Part shown: positions 27,217-36,914 of the stretch, in pieces | How positions within the stretch are numbered: the first letter of the stretch is position 1 | How the letters are laid out: each line of letters opens with the position of its first letter | From: Chrysochromulina tobinii | Taxonomy: Eukaryota > Haptophyta > Prymnesiales > Chrysochromulinaceae | DNA: 55,962 nucleotides | Direction of reading: 5' to 3' | Assembly: GCA_001275005.1 (NCBI GenBank) | Contig: JWZX01002833.1 | Span: forward strand, 1-55,962 | Made by a program: the position numbers and the translations under genes | Notes under the pieces: generated by a model | Seen by the model: only the letters and a program-made list of their open reading frames with translations | Database searches by the model: none | What the model was told of the DNA's origin: nothing

Positions 27217-30200
27217 ATGGGTTGCGGAGCGTCGACGAGTGCGGGGCAGAACCTGGGCAGAACGGCGAAAATCTACTCGCATGGCGACGAGGTCATCATT
27301 CAGCGTTTCGAAAGTCACGACCTGGCCGGCAGTAAGCTCAAGATCAGACAAGATAACTACGGCAGCCCCAAAAAGCAGTACGACGTTGAGCGCGCCATCT
27401 TCTGCGCGGAGCTTTGCAACCACGTCTACCTGGGCGATTCCATCTGGGCCTCAGCACGGTCGCAGCGGTTGAAGACGATCCGCGACAGCAAGAATTTCAG
27501 CTTTCCGTGTCGAGTCAATCTCGGGTATTACGCATCTGAAGGAAACAACCTGAAGGGACTGCTCGGGGTCGAGCTCCTCGGACCCGAGTTTGACAGCGGC
27601 GACGTCACCGATGACTGGCAGGCTACCGTCTGTCACGGCTACTTGACCCACGACGGCGTCTCCATGCAGGCCTTTCTGCTGCATGACCCGGTGGAGAAAG
27701 TCTTGTATGTCGTCTTCCGCGGCACCGAGGTGGACGCAAATTTCCAGGACGTCTACACCGACCTCGCTGGTTACACCGTCGCGTACGAAAAGGTCCCCGG
27801 CGCCCGGTGCCATGCCGGCTTCAGCAAATGCTGGGCCGCGCTCAAATCCGTGTGCGTCGAATCCGTCACCAAAGCCATCGACCTGCTTGACATCAAGCGC
27901 GTTACAGTCACAGGCCACTCGTTGGGCGGCTCCATAGCCACCATGTGCGCGCTCAGCCTCGCCCATCGAGTCCCTAAGCTCCAAGATCAGGGCCCAAACG
28001 GCCTCAGTGCGTCCGGCGTCTTCATGAGCGTCTTCACCTTCGGCCAGTGCGTTGTTGGCAACTCCGAATACCAAAAGGCGTACAACAAAGCCGTTCCCGT
28101 GCATTGGCTCCACCAGAACGATAAGGACCTCATCCCCCGGTTGCTGGTTATGACGGGTCTGTCCGGCTACAAGCACGTTGGCACGCGGATCTTCCTCGAC
28201 GAGGACTCAGTCATCATCGGGGCGACCCCAAAAGGTCTGAAGAGCGAGAAGGGCGACGGCGAAGGGGGTGATATGGAGTTCATCACGGATCACTCTATGA
28301 ATAACTATACTTGCCTCCTCCACCACGCCCTGGCCGTGCTCGCGATTCCGCCCGAAACGGTGGAACTGCTGCGAGCGGCTTGGACCCAAGCCGTCGAAGG
28401 GCAAGGCCCCGAGGTGAAGGCGCGCAATCGGCCCTTGTGCTATGTTCGCAAGCTGATGAAGCAACCGGGTGTCGAGTTGGAGCTGCCTGTGGAAGGGCAA
28501 GATGCACACATGCGCGGCGAGACACCCAACTGGAAAGCTCTCCACCAAGGCCTCGAGGCAGCAGGCATTCCCGAGCCGGTCATCAGAATGTGGCCCACGG
28601 ACTGGATGCTGGTGGCCAAGATGCGCGGCCGTAACTTAAACTTCGGCGAGTTCCTCAGCGCCTTGTTCCGGCTGCACTTTGATCCCGAGACGGCGCGGCG
28701 TGACGCGCACTTCGCCATAGCCCACCTATACAGCTGGTTTCTCCAGGCTGATGCCAATCTCGACGGCCTGTTGAGCTTGGCCGAGTGCGAGGCGGCGCTT
28801 TCCGCATCGCTGTCGGCGGCCTCGAATGACGCCAATAAGGGGACCATCACGGCGGCCCAGATCGAAGAGGAGTTCCACAAGTACGACGTCAACGCAGATC
28901 TCGGCCTCTCATTCCAGGAGCTGCTGCTGTGGGTCAAGGAACAGCCCGCATTTGGGGCGTTGCTTCGCTCCACGTCCATCTACGGCAAGAGTAGCATCCC
29001 GCCCCCTAACAACATGACGGCATCCTGCAAGGACCGTCCCAAGTTCAATTGCTACATCGGCCCCTGGATCAGCAAAAGCGGCGCCGTGCTCGCCAAAGAA
29101 GGCATCTACTCATCTAGGGCGACGTTCACGCCCGAAGCGGTCGAGGCCAAGGTGTGGTTTGGCGTCGGCGAGGAGAGCTTCGTGTACCCTGAGATGCGGG
29201 AAGACGAAGATGGGCTTGCCTCTCTAAAGACCAAGCCTGACCTCGCTGTGTGCTTCAGCGGCGGCGGCTTCCGCGCATGCACCAACGCCCTTGGCTGGGC
29301 CCGCGCTCTCCACGAAATGGGCATCATGCCGAAGGCACGCTACCTCTGCAGCAACAGTGGCGGCAGCTGGTTCAACACCGCATTCTCGTATCAGGACTGC
29401 GTGAGCAACAGCACGTTCCTCGGGCCCGCCATCCCGCCCGAGCAGCTTACACTCGCCAGGTGCAAGAACCTCGCCCCCGGCTCGTTTGGGAAGGTCATCG
29501 CCAACGCCCCCTTCAAGAAACTGCTGTTTCTCAAGGCGCTCCAAGACCTCGTTAAAGTGGACATCTTCGGCAAAGAGGACCCTCATGAGATCCGCGCCTG
29601 GTCCAAAAGTGTGGGGGATTGCTTTTTTGAGGCCTACGGCTTGAACGACCATGATGCCACCTATGCGCTCGCCGGCGCCGCTGCAGCCAAAGTCTCGAAG
29701 ATGCTGGGTGCAAAGGTCAAAGTGCACACCGCGTGCGGCAGCCCTGTCATGCCGTTCCCCGTGATCGTCGGCTCCATTGCCGCTCCCAACGACCCCAAAT
29801 GCTTCTACACGTGCGAATTCACGCCGCAGTACTTCGGCGTGCCGACGGCGGACATCGCTGACAGCCCGGCGATGGCACATATCGGGGGCGTGCTGGTAGA
29901 GCCAGTGGGGGCCAATAGCGTACCCAAGGGCCCACCACCGGCGGACACCGTGGCAGGTGGGGCGCCCGTGACGGTGGAGCTCGAGTCCAAAGGCATTGTA
30001 CCGCTTGTACAGGCGGCCGGCATCAGCTCGGGCTACATCGCGCAGATGATGGCCGACCCGTCGAAGAAGCGGATGTGGGAAGCGCTCGGATGTGAAGAAC
30101 TCCACTACTGGGCCGGCAAGGACTTTGTGAGCAAGGGAAGGCCCTTTGCCGACGGCGGCTCCCTCGACAATCTAGCAATCTTCCCGGCGCTGCGCCGCGG

Positions 30201-30738
30201 TACCCGGCTACTACTTGTGTGCCAGTCCGCCTCGTCACCCATCCAGGACGATGCTGCCTCGTGGGCCGCGTGGGCTTACGACGTTGCCGGCTACTTTGGC
30301 GCCATTCCGGAGGGGAAGGGTCCGAAGATGGGCCAGGGGGAGATGGCTGCAGGGTTGGTGAACAAGATTTGCCAGGTTTTCGAGCCGGCTCGCCACACCG
30401 AGCTTCACGCAGCTCTGTTGGCCAAGCAGAAGGCCGGGGATCCCGTGGCGGCGCGGCTGAAAGGCCTCAAGGTGCTCGCAAACCCTACCCAGGGCATCGT
30501 GGGTGGCTACGAAGTGGAGGTACTGTTTGTGGTGACGTGCAAACCCATGGCGTTTGTCAACGCGCTCCCCAAGGAGACGAAGGAGTGGCTCGACGACGAG
30601 AAGCGCTCGGAAAAGTGCCCCTTCGTCTCCACCATGAAGCTTGACTACGACGAGGAGCTCGTCGCAGTACTCTCGCAGATGGCGACACATGTCATGAAGG
30701 CCCTCGAGCCCGAGGTGAAGGCCCTGCTTGCGTCCTGA
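27217..30738 (+). CDS. Dual lipase: class 3 lipase, EF-hands and cPLA2-like acyl hydrolase
   Basis: The start at 27217 is chosen because MGCGAST is a textbook N-myristoylation site with a neighbouring Cys for palmitoylation; this gives 1173 aa, probably membrane-attached. Domain 1 is a class 3 lipase: VVFRGT oxyanion region, nucleophile GHSLGGS (Ser at about 236), NDKDLIPRL with the Asp, and a later DHS/HH candidate His. Two EF-hand-like loops follow (DANLDGLLSLAE and DVNADLGLSFQE, about 510-575), so calcium could control activity. Domain 2 resembles the cPLA2/lysophospholipase B catalytic core: FSGGGFRAC, then SNSGGSWFNT with the presumed nucleophile (about 714), and FADGGSLDN with the catalytic Asp (about 978). 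Probable role: calcium-regulated glycerolipid hydrolysis and lipid remodelling. DGAT2 lies 9 kb away. I see no break. Confidence 0.8.
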   Translation: MGCGASTSAGQNLGRTAKIYSHGDEVIIQRFESHDLAGSKLKIRQDNYGSPKKQYDVERAIFCAELCNHVYLGDSIWASARSQRLKTIRDSKNFSFPCRVNLGYYASEGNNLKGLLGVELLGPEFDSGDVTDDWQATVCHGYLTHDGVSMQAFLLHDPVEKVLYVVFRGTEVDANFQDVYTDLAGYTVAYEKVPGARCHAGFSKCWAALKSVCVESVTKAIDLLDIKRVTVTGHSLGGSIATMCALSLAHRVPKLQDQGPNGLSASGVFMSVFTFGQCVVGNSEYQKAYNKAVPVHWLHQNDKDLIPRLLVMTGLSGYKHVGTRIFLDEDSVIIGATPKGLKSEKGDGEGGDMEFITDHSMNNYTCLLHHALAVLAIPPETVELLRAAWTQAVEGQGPEVKARNRPLCYVRKLMKQPGVELELPVEGQDAHMRGETPNWKALHQGLEAAGIPEPVIRMWPTDWMLVAKMRGRNLNFGEFLSALFRLHFDPETARRDAHFAIAHLYSWFLQADANLDGLLSLAECEAALSASLSAASNDANKGTITAAQIEEEFHKYDVNADLGLSFQELLLWVKEQPAFGALLRSTSIYGKSSIPPPNNMTASCKDRPKFNCYIGPWISKSGAVLAKEGIYSSRATFTPEAVEAKVWFGVGEESFVYPEMREDEDGLASLKTKPDLAVCFSGGGFRACTNALGWARALHEMGIMPKARYLCSNSGGSWFNTAFSYQDCVSNSTFLGPAIPPEQLTLARCKNLAPGSFGKVIANAPFKKLLFLKALQDLVKVDIFGKEDPHEIRAWSKSVGDCFFEAYGLNDHDATYALAGAAAAKVSKMLGAKVKVHTACGSPVMPFPVIVGSIAAPNDPKCFYTCEFTPQYFGVPTADIADSPAMAHIGGVLVEPVGANSVPKGPPPADTVAGGAPVTVELESKGIVPLVQAAGISSGYIAQMMADPSKKRMWEALGCEELHYWAGKDFVSKGRPFADGGSLDNLAIFPALRRGTRLLLVCQSASSPIQDDAASWAAWAYDVAGYFGAIPEGKGPKMGQGEMAAGLVNKICQVFEPARHTELHAALLAKQKAGDPVAARLKGLKVLANPTQGIVGGYEVEVLFVVTCKPMAFVNALPKETKEWLDDEKRSEKCPFVSTMKLDYDEELVAVLSQMATHVMKALEPEVKALLAS

Positions 30739-31016
30739 GTTCAACCCAAGACCTCATGCGGCACGGAAGTGGAGGACCAAACTCATGCAGTGATCTTGTT
30801 GCAAGGGGTTGCGGGCATAGTCACTCAGTTCGGGTGCGGGTCTTGGCCCGGGGGGTGTGCACTAGCAACTATAGGTTCACGCTGCAACCGCTGGACCAGC
30901 ATGTTGGACGCCATGAGGAGGTTAAACGAGCAGCAAAAGTGCGCAGTACCATGCCTTTCACAACCAATTCACACCCGCGTGGATCTCGCCTCTTTCTTTG
31001 GCGCCCTCTTATCGAT

Positions 31017-34000
31017 ATGCTGCGCTCGAACTCGACGGCCGGCAAGCGCAAGGGCTCTCCGCTCGAAAAGGCCGCGGCAACCGTCGACAGCTCCGGCGAG
31101 CAAAAGGTGGAGGACAAGGCGGATTTGGAGCGTGGTACGATCATGTGGGCCTTCAACGATTCAAAGAGACGGCAGCAGCCGCCAGCGGTGCGACCCGGCG
31201 CTGCCAAGTCTGTGCCCGTGCAGAGGCGTGATCCGCGGCCCGGATCGAGCGCAAAGCAGGTCGCTGGACTGCTCGACCTGATGCAGCGCGGCAAGGAGAA
31301 GCAGAAGCAGCGCCACACCGAGCCGGACGCCGTGCTGCTGCAGATGCCCCAGGCACCGACTGCCATGCCCTTCCAAGGTTTCCAGCGACAGCGCAGGGGC
31401 GGCGTCCGCGGAGATGCTGGCTTGGGAGTAGCCGGCGCCGCTGGCAGTAGTTGCAGTGCGGCGGGAAGCAGCAGATCGGTCGAGGGCGCAGCAGAAGCTG
31501 ATCCCATCGCCGAGCTCGTAGAGACGCTCATGGCTGAGGGATGTGCTGGTGGTAGCAGTGGTACCAGCACGGAACGACACCCCGCGCCACTCGCCCAGGC
31601 CGCTGCGCCTGCGCCTGCCCCCACAGCCCCGCCAGCGCCAGCACCCGAACCCGCTCCCGCTCCCATGCATGTCTCGCCGGCACCGTCGCTCGCAAACGCA
31701 GCCGACACGGTGGCTCCGTTCGCATCGGTCCCACGATCTGCGCCCCCGCGGGAAGTGGCGGCGCCGGCGCTCGACGACACGTTGCCAGTCCAGGGTGCTC
31801 CGAAGCCGGACCCACGGCGGGAGACGCTCGAGGGCACTCGGCTGCGCCCGTCTGCGATGGCTCTAGCGGCCCAAGGACCCCTCGCCGCTAGAGCCCTCGC
31901 CACGCCGCTGCCGACCCTCGCCATGCCGCTGCCGCGCCGCCGTCAGTGCATGCCGGCGCCGCCGACGCACCGGCCGCCTGTTACAAGCGGCCTCGTGCTG
32001 CGCACTGGCTTCAAGCAGACTGCCGGCGGCGACGTGCGATGGATCGAGGTTCTTGTGGACCGGCGTCGCTCCGCCGCGGAGACTCAATCTGCGGACTTGG
32101 CGGCAGGGGGCGACGACGGCGCCCACGACGGCGCGGGCGCAACGTCGCGTTTACCGCCTTCGCTCGGCGCGGACCTGCTGGGCGTCGACCAACGGCTTAT
32201 CACGGGATGGTCGCGCGCGGACGTGCTCTACGCCGAGCTACACGACGAGTGGCGACTAACCCCGGTGCTCCCGTCAGATCGGGTCAATCTCGTGGGTGAG
32301 CTTGCACTGACCACTGATAGCAGTGGCGCACGCTGCACCGTGCTCACGCGCTCGGCTGGCCCATGGCTCGTGCTGCGCCCCGAGGTACTCGTCACCGGCA
32401 CGTCGCTCGCGCAGGCATGCTCGTGCACGCGCCGCACCGTCTTCTCCAAGCTGTTCCGCGAAGCGGACCTGGGCAAGAATCTGGTGCTTGGCACGATGAA
32501 GCACGAGCTGTTCGGGCGTGTCCTCGCGCACTGGCGTGAACAGGCGGACGCCGCAGCCGCGGCCGCCGCACGGAGCGAGGGGGGCGCCCCGGACGCCCCG
32601 GATGCCTTGACGAAACTTGGCGCCGCTGCTTCCACGGGGCAGACGAATGCGGAGTTTCGTCAACAGACGAATGCCGAGTTTCGTCAACAGACGCCCACTG
32701 CCCCGCCGAATGCCGCCGCCACCGCCGCTGCCGCTTCGATCCGCACAGACTGGCCGCGTGCGGTCCGTGAGGTGTTGCGTTCACACCTGCCAGAGCTGAT
32801 CGCGCTCCAGCTCGACGAGCGGGATGTGGGTCGTGAGCTTAATGAATCGCTGCCTACGCTATGCCAGTGGGCGAATGACTACCTGCCGCCGCCCGCGGCG
32901 GTGCGCGTGCTGCCAGCTGCGCCGGCGCCTACCGCCCACGTGTCAGCCGCCCCGAGTCCGGCCGTACTGGCCCCCATGTTGCCGCTCGGCGTGCAGCCAC
33001 TCCGATGCGAGATGGCACCGGGTGACGCCACGAGCCTGACGGCGCGCACCTTCCGAGCCTGCGGCTTGGGGACAGGCGAGCTGCGCCTCTCTGGTGTGAT
33101 CGGAGCCGAAGAGTCGCTGATCTCGACAACGTACGGGCTGAAGGGGACGGTGGACGCGATCGTGGCCGTGACGCTTTTGGATGGGCGCGGCGGGCGCATC
33201 GAGCTGCCCATGCCACTCGAGCTCAAGACAGGCCAGCGCACGGCCTACAACACGGCCGATCACAACGCGCAGCTGCTCGTGTACACACTGCTAGTCTCCG
33301 ACTTGTACGAGACGCGCGTGCCCAGCGGGCTGCTCTGGTACCCACAGCTGTCCAAGCAGACGTCCAAGCAGACGCACCAGAGTATGTGGGTCGTGCCTGC
33401 CGAGTCGGGGCTGCTCGCCTCGCTTCTCGTGCAGCGCAACATCCTCGTGGGTGCCGCCGCGCCGCACGCCCTAGCCGACGGGCGCATGCCTCCGCCATTG
33501 GGTGACCCCCACGTATGCCTCCGCTGCCCGATGGCGGCGCCGTGTGCTACCGTGCACGCGGCGCTCGAGCACGGCAACGCCTCCTCCTTTGGCGCACGCG
33601 ACGTCTTCACCGCGCATACGGCCCACCTGCGCGCGCACCACCTCGAGTACGCGCAGCACTGGCTCCGACTGATCGACCTAGAAGAGCGCAGCTCAGCACA
33701 TCTCGCGCGCGAGATGCTTCAGCTCAGTGCCTTCGAGCGCGAGGCCGCCGGCCGCGCGCTTGGATCGCTCGAGCTTGTGCGCGTGGAGCGTGTGCCCACC
33801 GTCGCTGGTGGTGCGACGGACCGCTTTGTGCACATCTTCCGACGCGCACGCAACAGTCGCGGCGTCACAGGAGGCGCATGCAGCAGTGGCAGCGTCGGCG
33901 CCAGCCTCGGCGCCAAGAGCCGCGAGGTGAGCTCCGGCGTTGCGCTGAGTGATGGTCCAGTGGCGATCGGCGATTACGTAACGGTCTCTGTCGCGGCCGA

Positions 34001-36344
34001 CGAGGGTGGTGGCCGCGCACCTCGGTGGGGCCTGTGCAATGGCACAGTCACGGCTTTGAGCACCACCGAGCTTGCACTGATCACGGACGCCAATCTGATC
34101 GATCTCGGCATCGAGGCCATAGGCGCTGCATTGGGCGCCACGACAGGTGTGCGCGCTGGTGTTCCCTCGGCTGCCGCGGCGACCACGCCCGCGCCCACGA
34201 CCACGCCCGCGCCCACGACCACGCCCGCGCCACGGCTTTTGCGCCTGGACAAGGCGGACGTTGCGAGCGGCTTCAGCATCTGCCGGAGCAATGTGCTTGG
34301 GCTACTCGCGCCGCCACGAGCGCCCGACACAGCGTCGATCCCCGTCGTTGCTGCCGCCACCACTGCGGCAGGCGCCGCCGAGGCCGCGCCCGCCGAGGCC
34401 GCACCGCCGGCGATGCCCTCCCGGCTACTTGAGCTACTGGTGGACATGCAGCCGCCGCGCTTCAGCTCAGAGGCGGCGGCGCTGCAGGCGCTGCCAGCGC
34501 CCGAACGCGAGCGCCTCGCGAACACGCCACTCAACGCACAGCAGCGACGCGCGGTCGGCCGCGTGCTGGCGTGCGAGGACTACTGTCTTATACTCGGTAT
34601 GCCCGGTACTGGCAAGTCGACCCTCATCGCGCAGGCAGTACGCGCTCTCGTGGCGGCGGGGCAGCAGGTGTTGCTCACAGCGTACACGCACTCGGCCGTT
34701 GACACGCTGTGCCTCAAGCTACTCGAGGAAGGGGTTGCATTCGTGCGCCTCGGCCCCGTGGGCAAGGTGCACCCAGCCGTGCGCGCGCACTCGCTGCCGG
34801 CCCTGCTCGATGACTCGACGCTCGCCGACCAGGGAATGGTAGAGGCCGAGCTGGCGCGTCGGCCGGTCGTGGCAGCGACCGCGATGGGCGCACAGCACGC
34901 CCTGCTCTGGAAGCGGCAGCTCGACGTGGCGATTGTGGACGAGGCGGGTCAGATCACCGAGCCGGTATGCCTTGGTCCTCTCCGGCTGGCGCGCCGCTTC
35001 GTCCTCGTGGGCGATCAATATCAGCTCCCGCCCCTCGTGGCAGAGGCGGAGGCTGAGCGCGCCGGGATGGGCACAGCCCTCTTCAGCCGACTTGCCGCCG
35101 CGCACCCTCGCGCCATTTGCCAACTTACGACGCAGTACCGCATGAACGCGGAGATTATGGACGTCTCGAACAGGCTCGTGTACGGCGGCCTGCTGCGCTG
35201 CGGCAGCGAGGCGCAGGCCAACGCCTCGCTCTCGCTGCCACTGCCGCATCGGTTGCCGCCGCCCTCGACGGATGCGCAGGCGTGGGCCAAGGCGCGTGAG
35301 TGGGTGGCCGCAGCGCACCCTCACCGGCCGCTCGCCACATCCGACGCGCTCGCCGCCGTGTTGGGCGACGTGTCAGTGGAGACTGACGGTTCCACGAACT
35401 CCTTGGCGCCCTGGCTGGGGGCCACTCGCCACGCGGACTGGCTCGACGAGTGCCTGTCGACCAACCGACGAGTTGTCTTCCTCGACACTGATGCCATGCC
35501 ATCAGCGGAGGAGCGCTCTGAAGGCGCGCGCGGCAACGTGTCCAACGGAGGCGAGGCGCGGCTGGTAGCGCTGCTCGTGCATGCACTTCTCGCAGCGGGT
35601 GTGCCGGCCGCGCACCTCGGCGTCATCTCGGCCTATCGGGCGCAACTTGAGCGCATCCGCGCCGCACTGTCCGCGGCGTTCGCCGGAGGCGCATCTGGCG
35701 GCGTCACGGGCGCTGTATCGGGCGCACCTGGCGGCGTCTCGGACGCTGTATCGGGCGCATCTGGCGGCGACGGCTCCCACGCGTCAGCGCCCGAGACAGC
35801 GCCCGAGACAGCGCCCGAGACAGCGCCCGAGACTTCGTCACCCGCGACGGCTGTGGAACTGATGACGGTGGACAAGTGCCAGGGGCGCGATTTTGAGTGC
35901 GTGGTGCTCTCGCTCGTGCGCTCAAACGGGCAGGGCGACACGGGCTCGCTTCTAGCGGACTTCCGCCGTCTCAACGTCGCCTTCACTCGTGCAAAGAGAA
36001 AGATGATCATCGTTGGCTCAGCCTCGACGGTGGCGCATTCGGCGGTGCTCGCGGCCTTCCTACAGCTCGCCGCGCAACGCCAGTGGATGCTACCGCTGCC
36101 GCCTGGCGCTCTGCACCTATACGCGCCGGTGCCACTCGGTGCCGCGGCGCCTGTGGCACCGGCTGCCGCTACCCCAGGACTCCGGCGCTCGCCGCGCCGG
36201 GCGGCGCTCGCCGTGGCTGCCAACAGGCCAATCACCGCAAACGTGCTGCAGGAGGTTCGTAATCGCCCGCCCACCCTGGTGCAGGCTGGGCGCGAGAATC
36301 GGCCGGCACAGCGCGCGGAGCTCCCGGGGCTGCCTGCATGGTGA
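31017..36344 (+). CDS. DNA2: DNA2-type nuclease-helicase
   Basis: The frame is open from 30756; the ATG at 31017 (MLRSNSTAGKRKGSP) is preferred because the sequence above it looks non-coding. Product about 1775 aa, longer than typical DNA2 because of Pro/Ala linkers. Nuclease: VTGTSLAQACSCTRRTVF (first Fe-S Cys), GTVDAI (Asp) and LELKTGQ (Glu/Lys), then CLRCPMAAPC, whose CX2CX5C spacing matches the remaining 4Fe-4S ligands. SF1B helicase: GMPGTGKST, IVDEAG, GDQYQLPPL, QYRMN, TVDKCQGRD and NVAFTRAKRK. DNA2 processes flaps in Okazaki maturation and resects DNA ends. All visible catalytic residues are intact. Tandem insertions of AQTNAEFRQQ, TPAPTTTPAP and APETAPET types lie in linkers. Confidence 0.9.
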   Translation: MLRSNSTAGKRKGSPLEKAAATVDSSGEQKVEDKADLERGTIMWAFNDSKRRQQPPAVRPGAAKSVPVQRRDPRPGSSAKQVAGLLDLMQRGKEKQKQRHTEPDAVLLQMPQAPTAMPFQGFQRQRRGGVRGDAGLGVAGAAGSSCSAAGSSRSVEGAAEADPIAELVETLMAEGCAGGSSGTSTERHPAPLAQAAAPAPAPTAPPAPAPEPAPAPMHVSPAPSLANAADTVAPFASVPRSAPPREVAAPALDDTLPVQGAPKPDPRRETLEGTRLRPSAMALAAQGPLAARALATPLPTLAMPLPRRRQCMPAPPTHRPPVTSGLVLRTGFKQTAGGDVRWIEVLVDRRRSAAETQSADLAAGGDDGAHDGAGATSRLPPSLGADLLGVDQRLITGWSRADVLYAELHDEWRLTPVLPSDRVNLVGELALTTDSSGARCTVLTRSAGPWLVLRPEVLVTGTSLAQACSCTRRTVFSKLFREADLGKNLVLGTMKHELFGRVLAHWREQADAAAAAAARSEGGAPDAPDALTKLGAAASTGQTNAEFRQQTNAEFRQQTPTAPPNAAATAAAASIRTDWPRAVREVLRSHLPELIALQLDERDVGRELNESLPTLCQWANDYLPPPAAVRVLPAAPAPTAHVSAAPSPAVLAPMLPLGVQPLRCEMAPGDATSLTARTFRACGLGTGELRLSGVIGAEESLISTTYGLKGTVDAIVAVTLLDGRGGRIELPMPLELKTGQRTAYNTADHNAQLLVYTLLVSDLYETRVPSGLLWYPQLSKQTSKQTHQSMWVVPAESGLLASLLVQRNILVGAAAPHALADGRMPPPLGDPHVCLRCPMAAPCATVHAALEHGNASSFGARDVFTAHTAHLRAHHLEYAQHWLRLIDLEERSSAHLAREMLQLSAFEREAAGRALGSLELVRVERVPTVAGGATDRFVHIFRRARNSRGVTGGACSSGSVGASLGAKSREVSSGVALSDGPVAIGDYVTVSVAADEGGGRAPRWGLCNGTVTALSTTELALITDANLIDLGIEAIGAALGATTGVRAGVPSAAAATTPAPTTTPAPTTTPAPRLLRLDKADVASGFSICRSNVLGLLAPPRAPDTASIPVVAAATTAAGAAEAAPAEAAPPAMPSRLLELLVDMQPPRFSSEAAALQALPAPERERLANTPLNAQQRRAVGRVLACEDYCLILGMPGTGKSTLIAQAVRALVAAGQQVLLTAYTHSAVDTLCLKLLEEGVAFVRLGPVGKVHPAVRAHSLPALLDDSTLADQGMVEAELARRPVVAATAMGAQHALLWKRQLDVAIVDEAGQITEPVCLGPLRLARRFVLVGDQYQLPPLVAEAEAERAGMGTALFSRLAAAHPRAICQLTTQYRMNAEIMDVSNRLVYGGLLRCGSEAQANASLSLPLPHRLPPPSTDAQAWAKAREWVAAAHPHRPLATSDALAAVLGDVSVETDGSTNSLAPWLGATRHADWLDECLSTNRRVVFLDTDAMPSAEERSEGARGNVSNGGEARLVALLVHALLAAGVPAAHLGVISAYRAQLERIRAALSAAFAGGASGGVTGAVSGAPGGVSDAVSGASGGDGSHASAPETAPETAPETAPETSSPATAVELMTVDKCQGRDFECVVLSLVRSNGQGDTGSLLADFRRLNVAFTRAKRKMIIVGSASTVAHSAVLAAFLQLAAQRQWMLPLPPGALHLYAPVPLGAAAPVAPAAATPGLRRSPRRAALAVAANRPITANVLQEVRNRPPTLVQAGRENRPAQRAELPGLPAW

Positions 36345-36914
36345 CTTGGTGAGGCGTTGTTCGGCACGCCGTGGACAGCCGGTGATGCTGTCCCTGTCGG
36401 GTCGGGACACCACCGGGATTTTAGATTGAGCCGCCCCCGCCTCGGCCCGCGCTCGACGATCGGAGATGCCGTGTCGGATGATACGGCGGCTTTGTGCTGT
36501 GTTTGATGATACGCGCGGAACTTTGTAGTCGCTCGGACTCTCACTCGCTGTTGAAACGGTTGTAGCGTTAAAATGAACGGTGCGGTGGCCCACCCGGGCT
36601 CCACGTCACACGCGCCCCCCGCCCGTCTAAGCCCTAACGGTAACGCGTAACGCGTTTGGCGTTATTAACCGCGGCGCGTTCTTTGCGCGGTAACGCGATC
36701 CCGCACCGGGCGCAAAACCTACAACGGGCGCCCCCGCGAGGCCAGCACGGCCAGCACGGGCGTGGCTTTTGCCGTTCGACACCTCCACAATGCAGTGCAC
36801 GTGTCCAGGAGTGTTTGGCCTGCCCTCCGAAGCTCGGATCACTGACACGTCACAGCTGTCCGGCGCGGTTCGTGGCACGGCAGCGATTTCGAGTAGTTCG
36901 GGTTTCCCTACTGA
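36345..36914. other. Convergent intergenic region with hairpins
   Basis: It separates the ends of DNA2 and the DEAD-box gene. A perfect hairpin (arms GGACAGC/GCTGTCC, 7-nt loop, 36373-36393) lies 28 bp after the DNA2 stop. A cluster of GTAACGCG repeats occurs at about 36640-36700. No gene is seen. Confidence 0.6.

Noticed and set aside
30871-36580. Recurring TLQP-type translated words near gene edges (30.87 kb, 36.58 kb, also 12.0 kb)
   Set aside because: Matches are short and diverge quickly. The copy at 12.0 kb is part of a protein tail; I could not support a repeat family.
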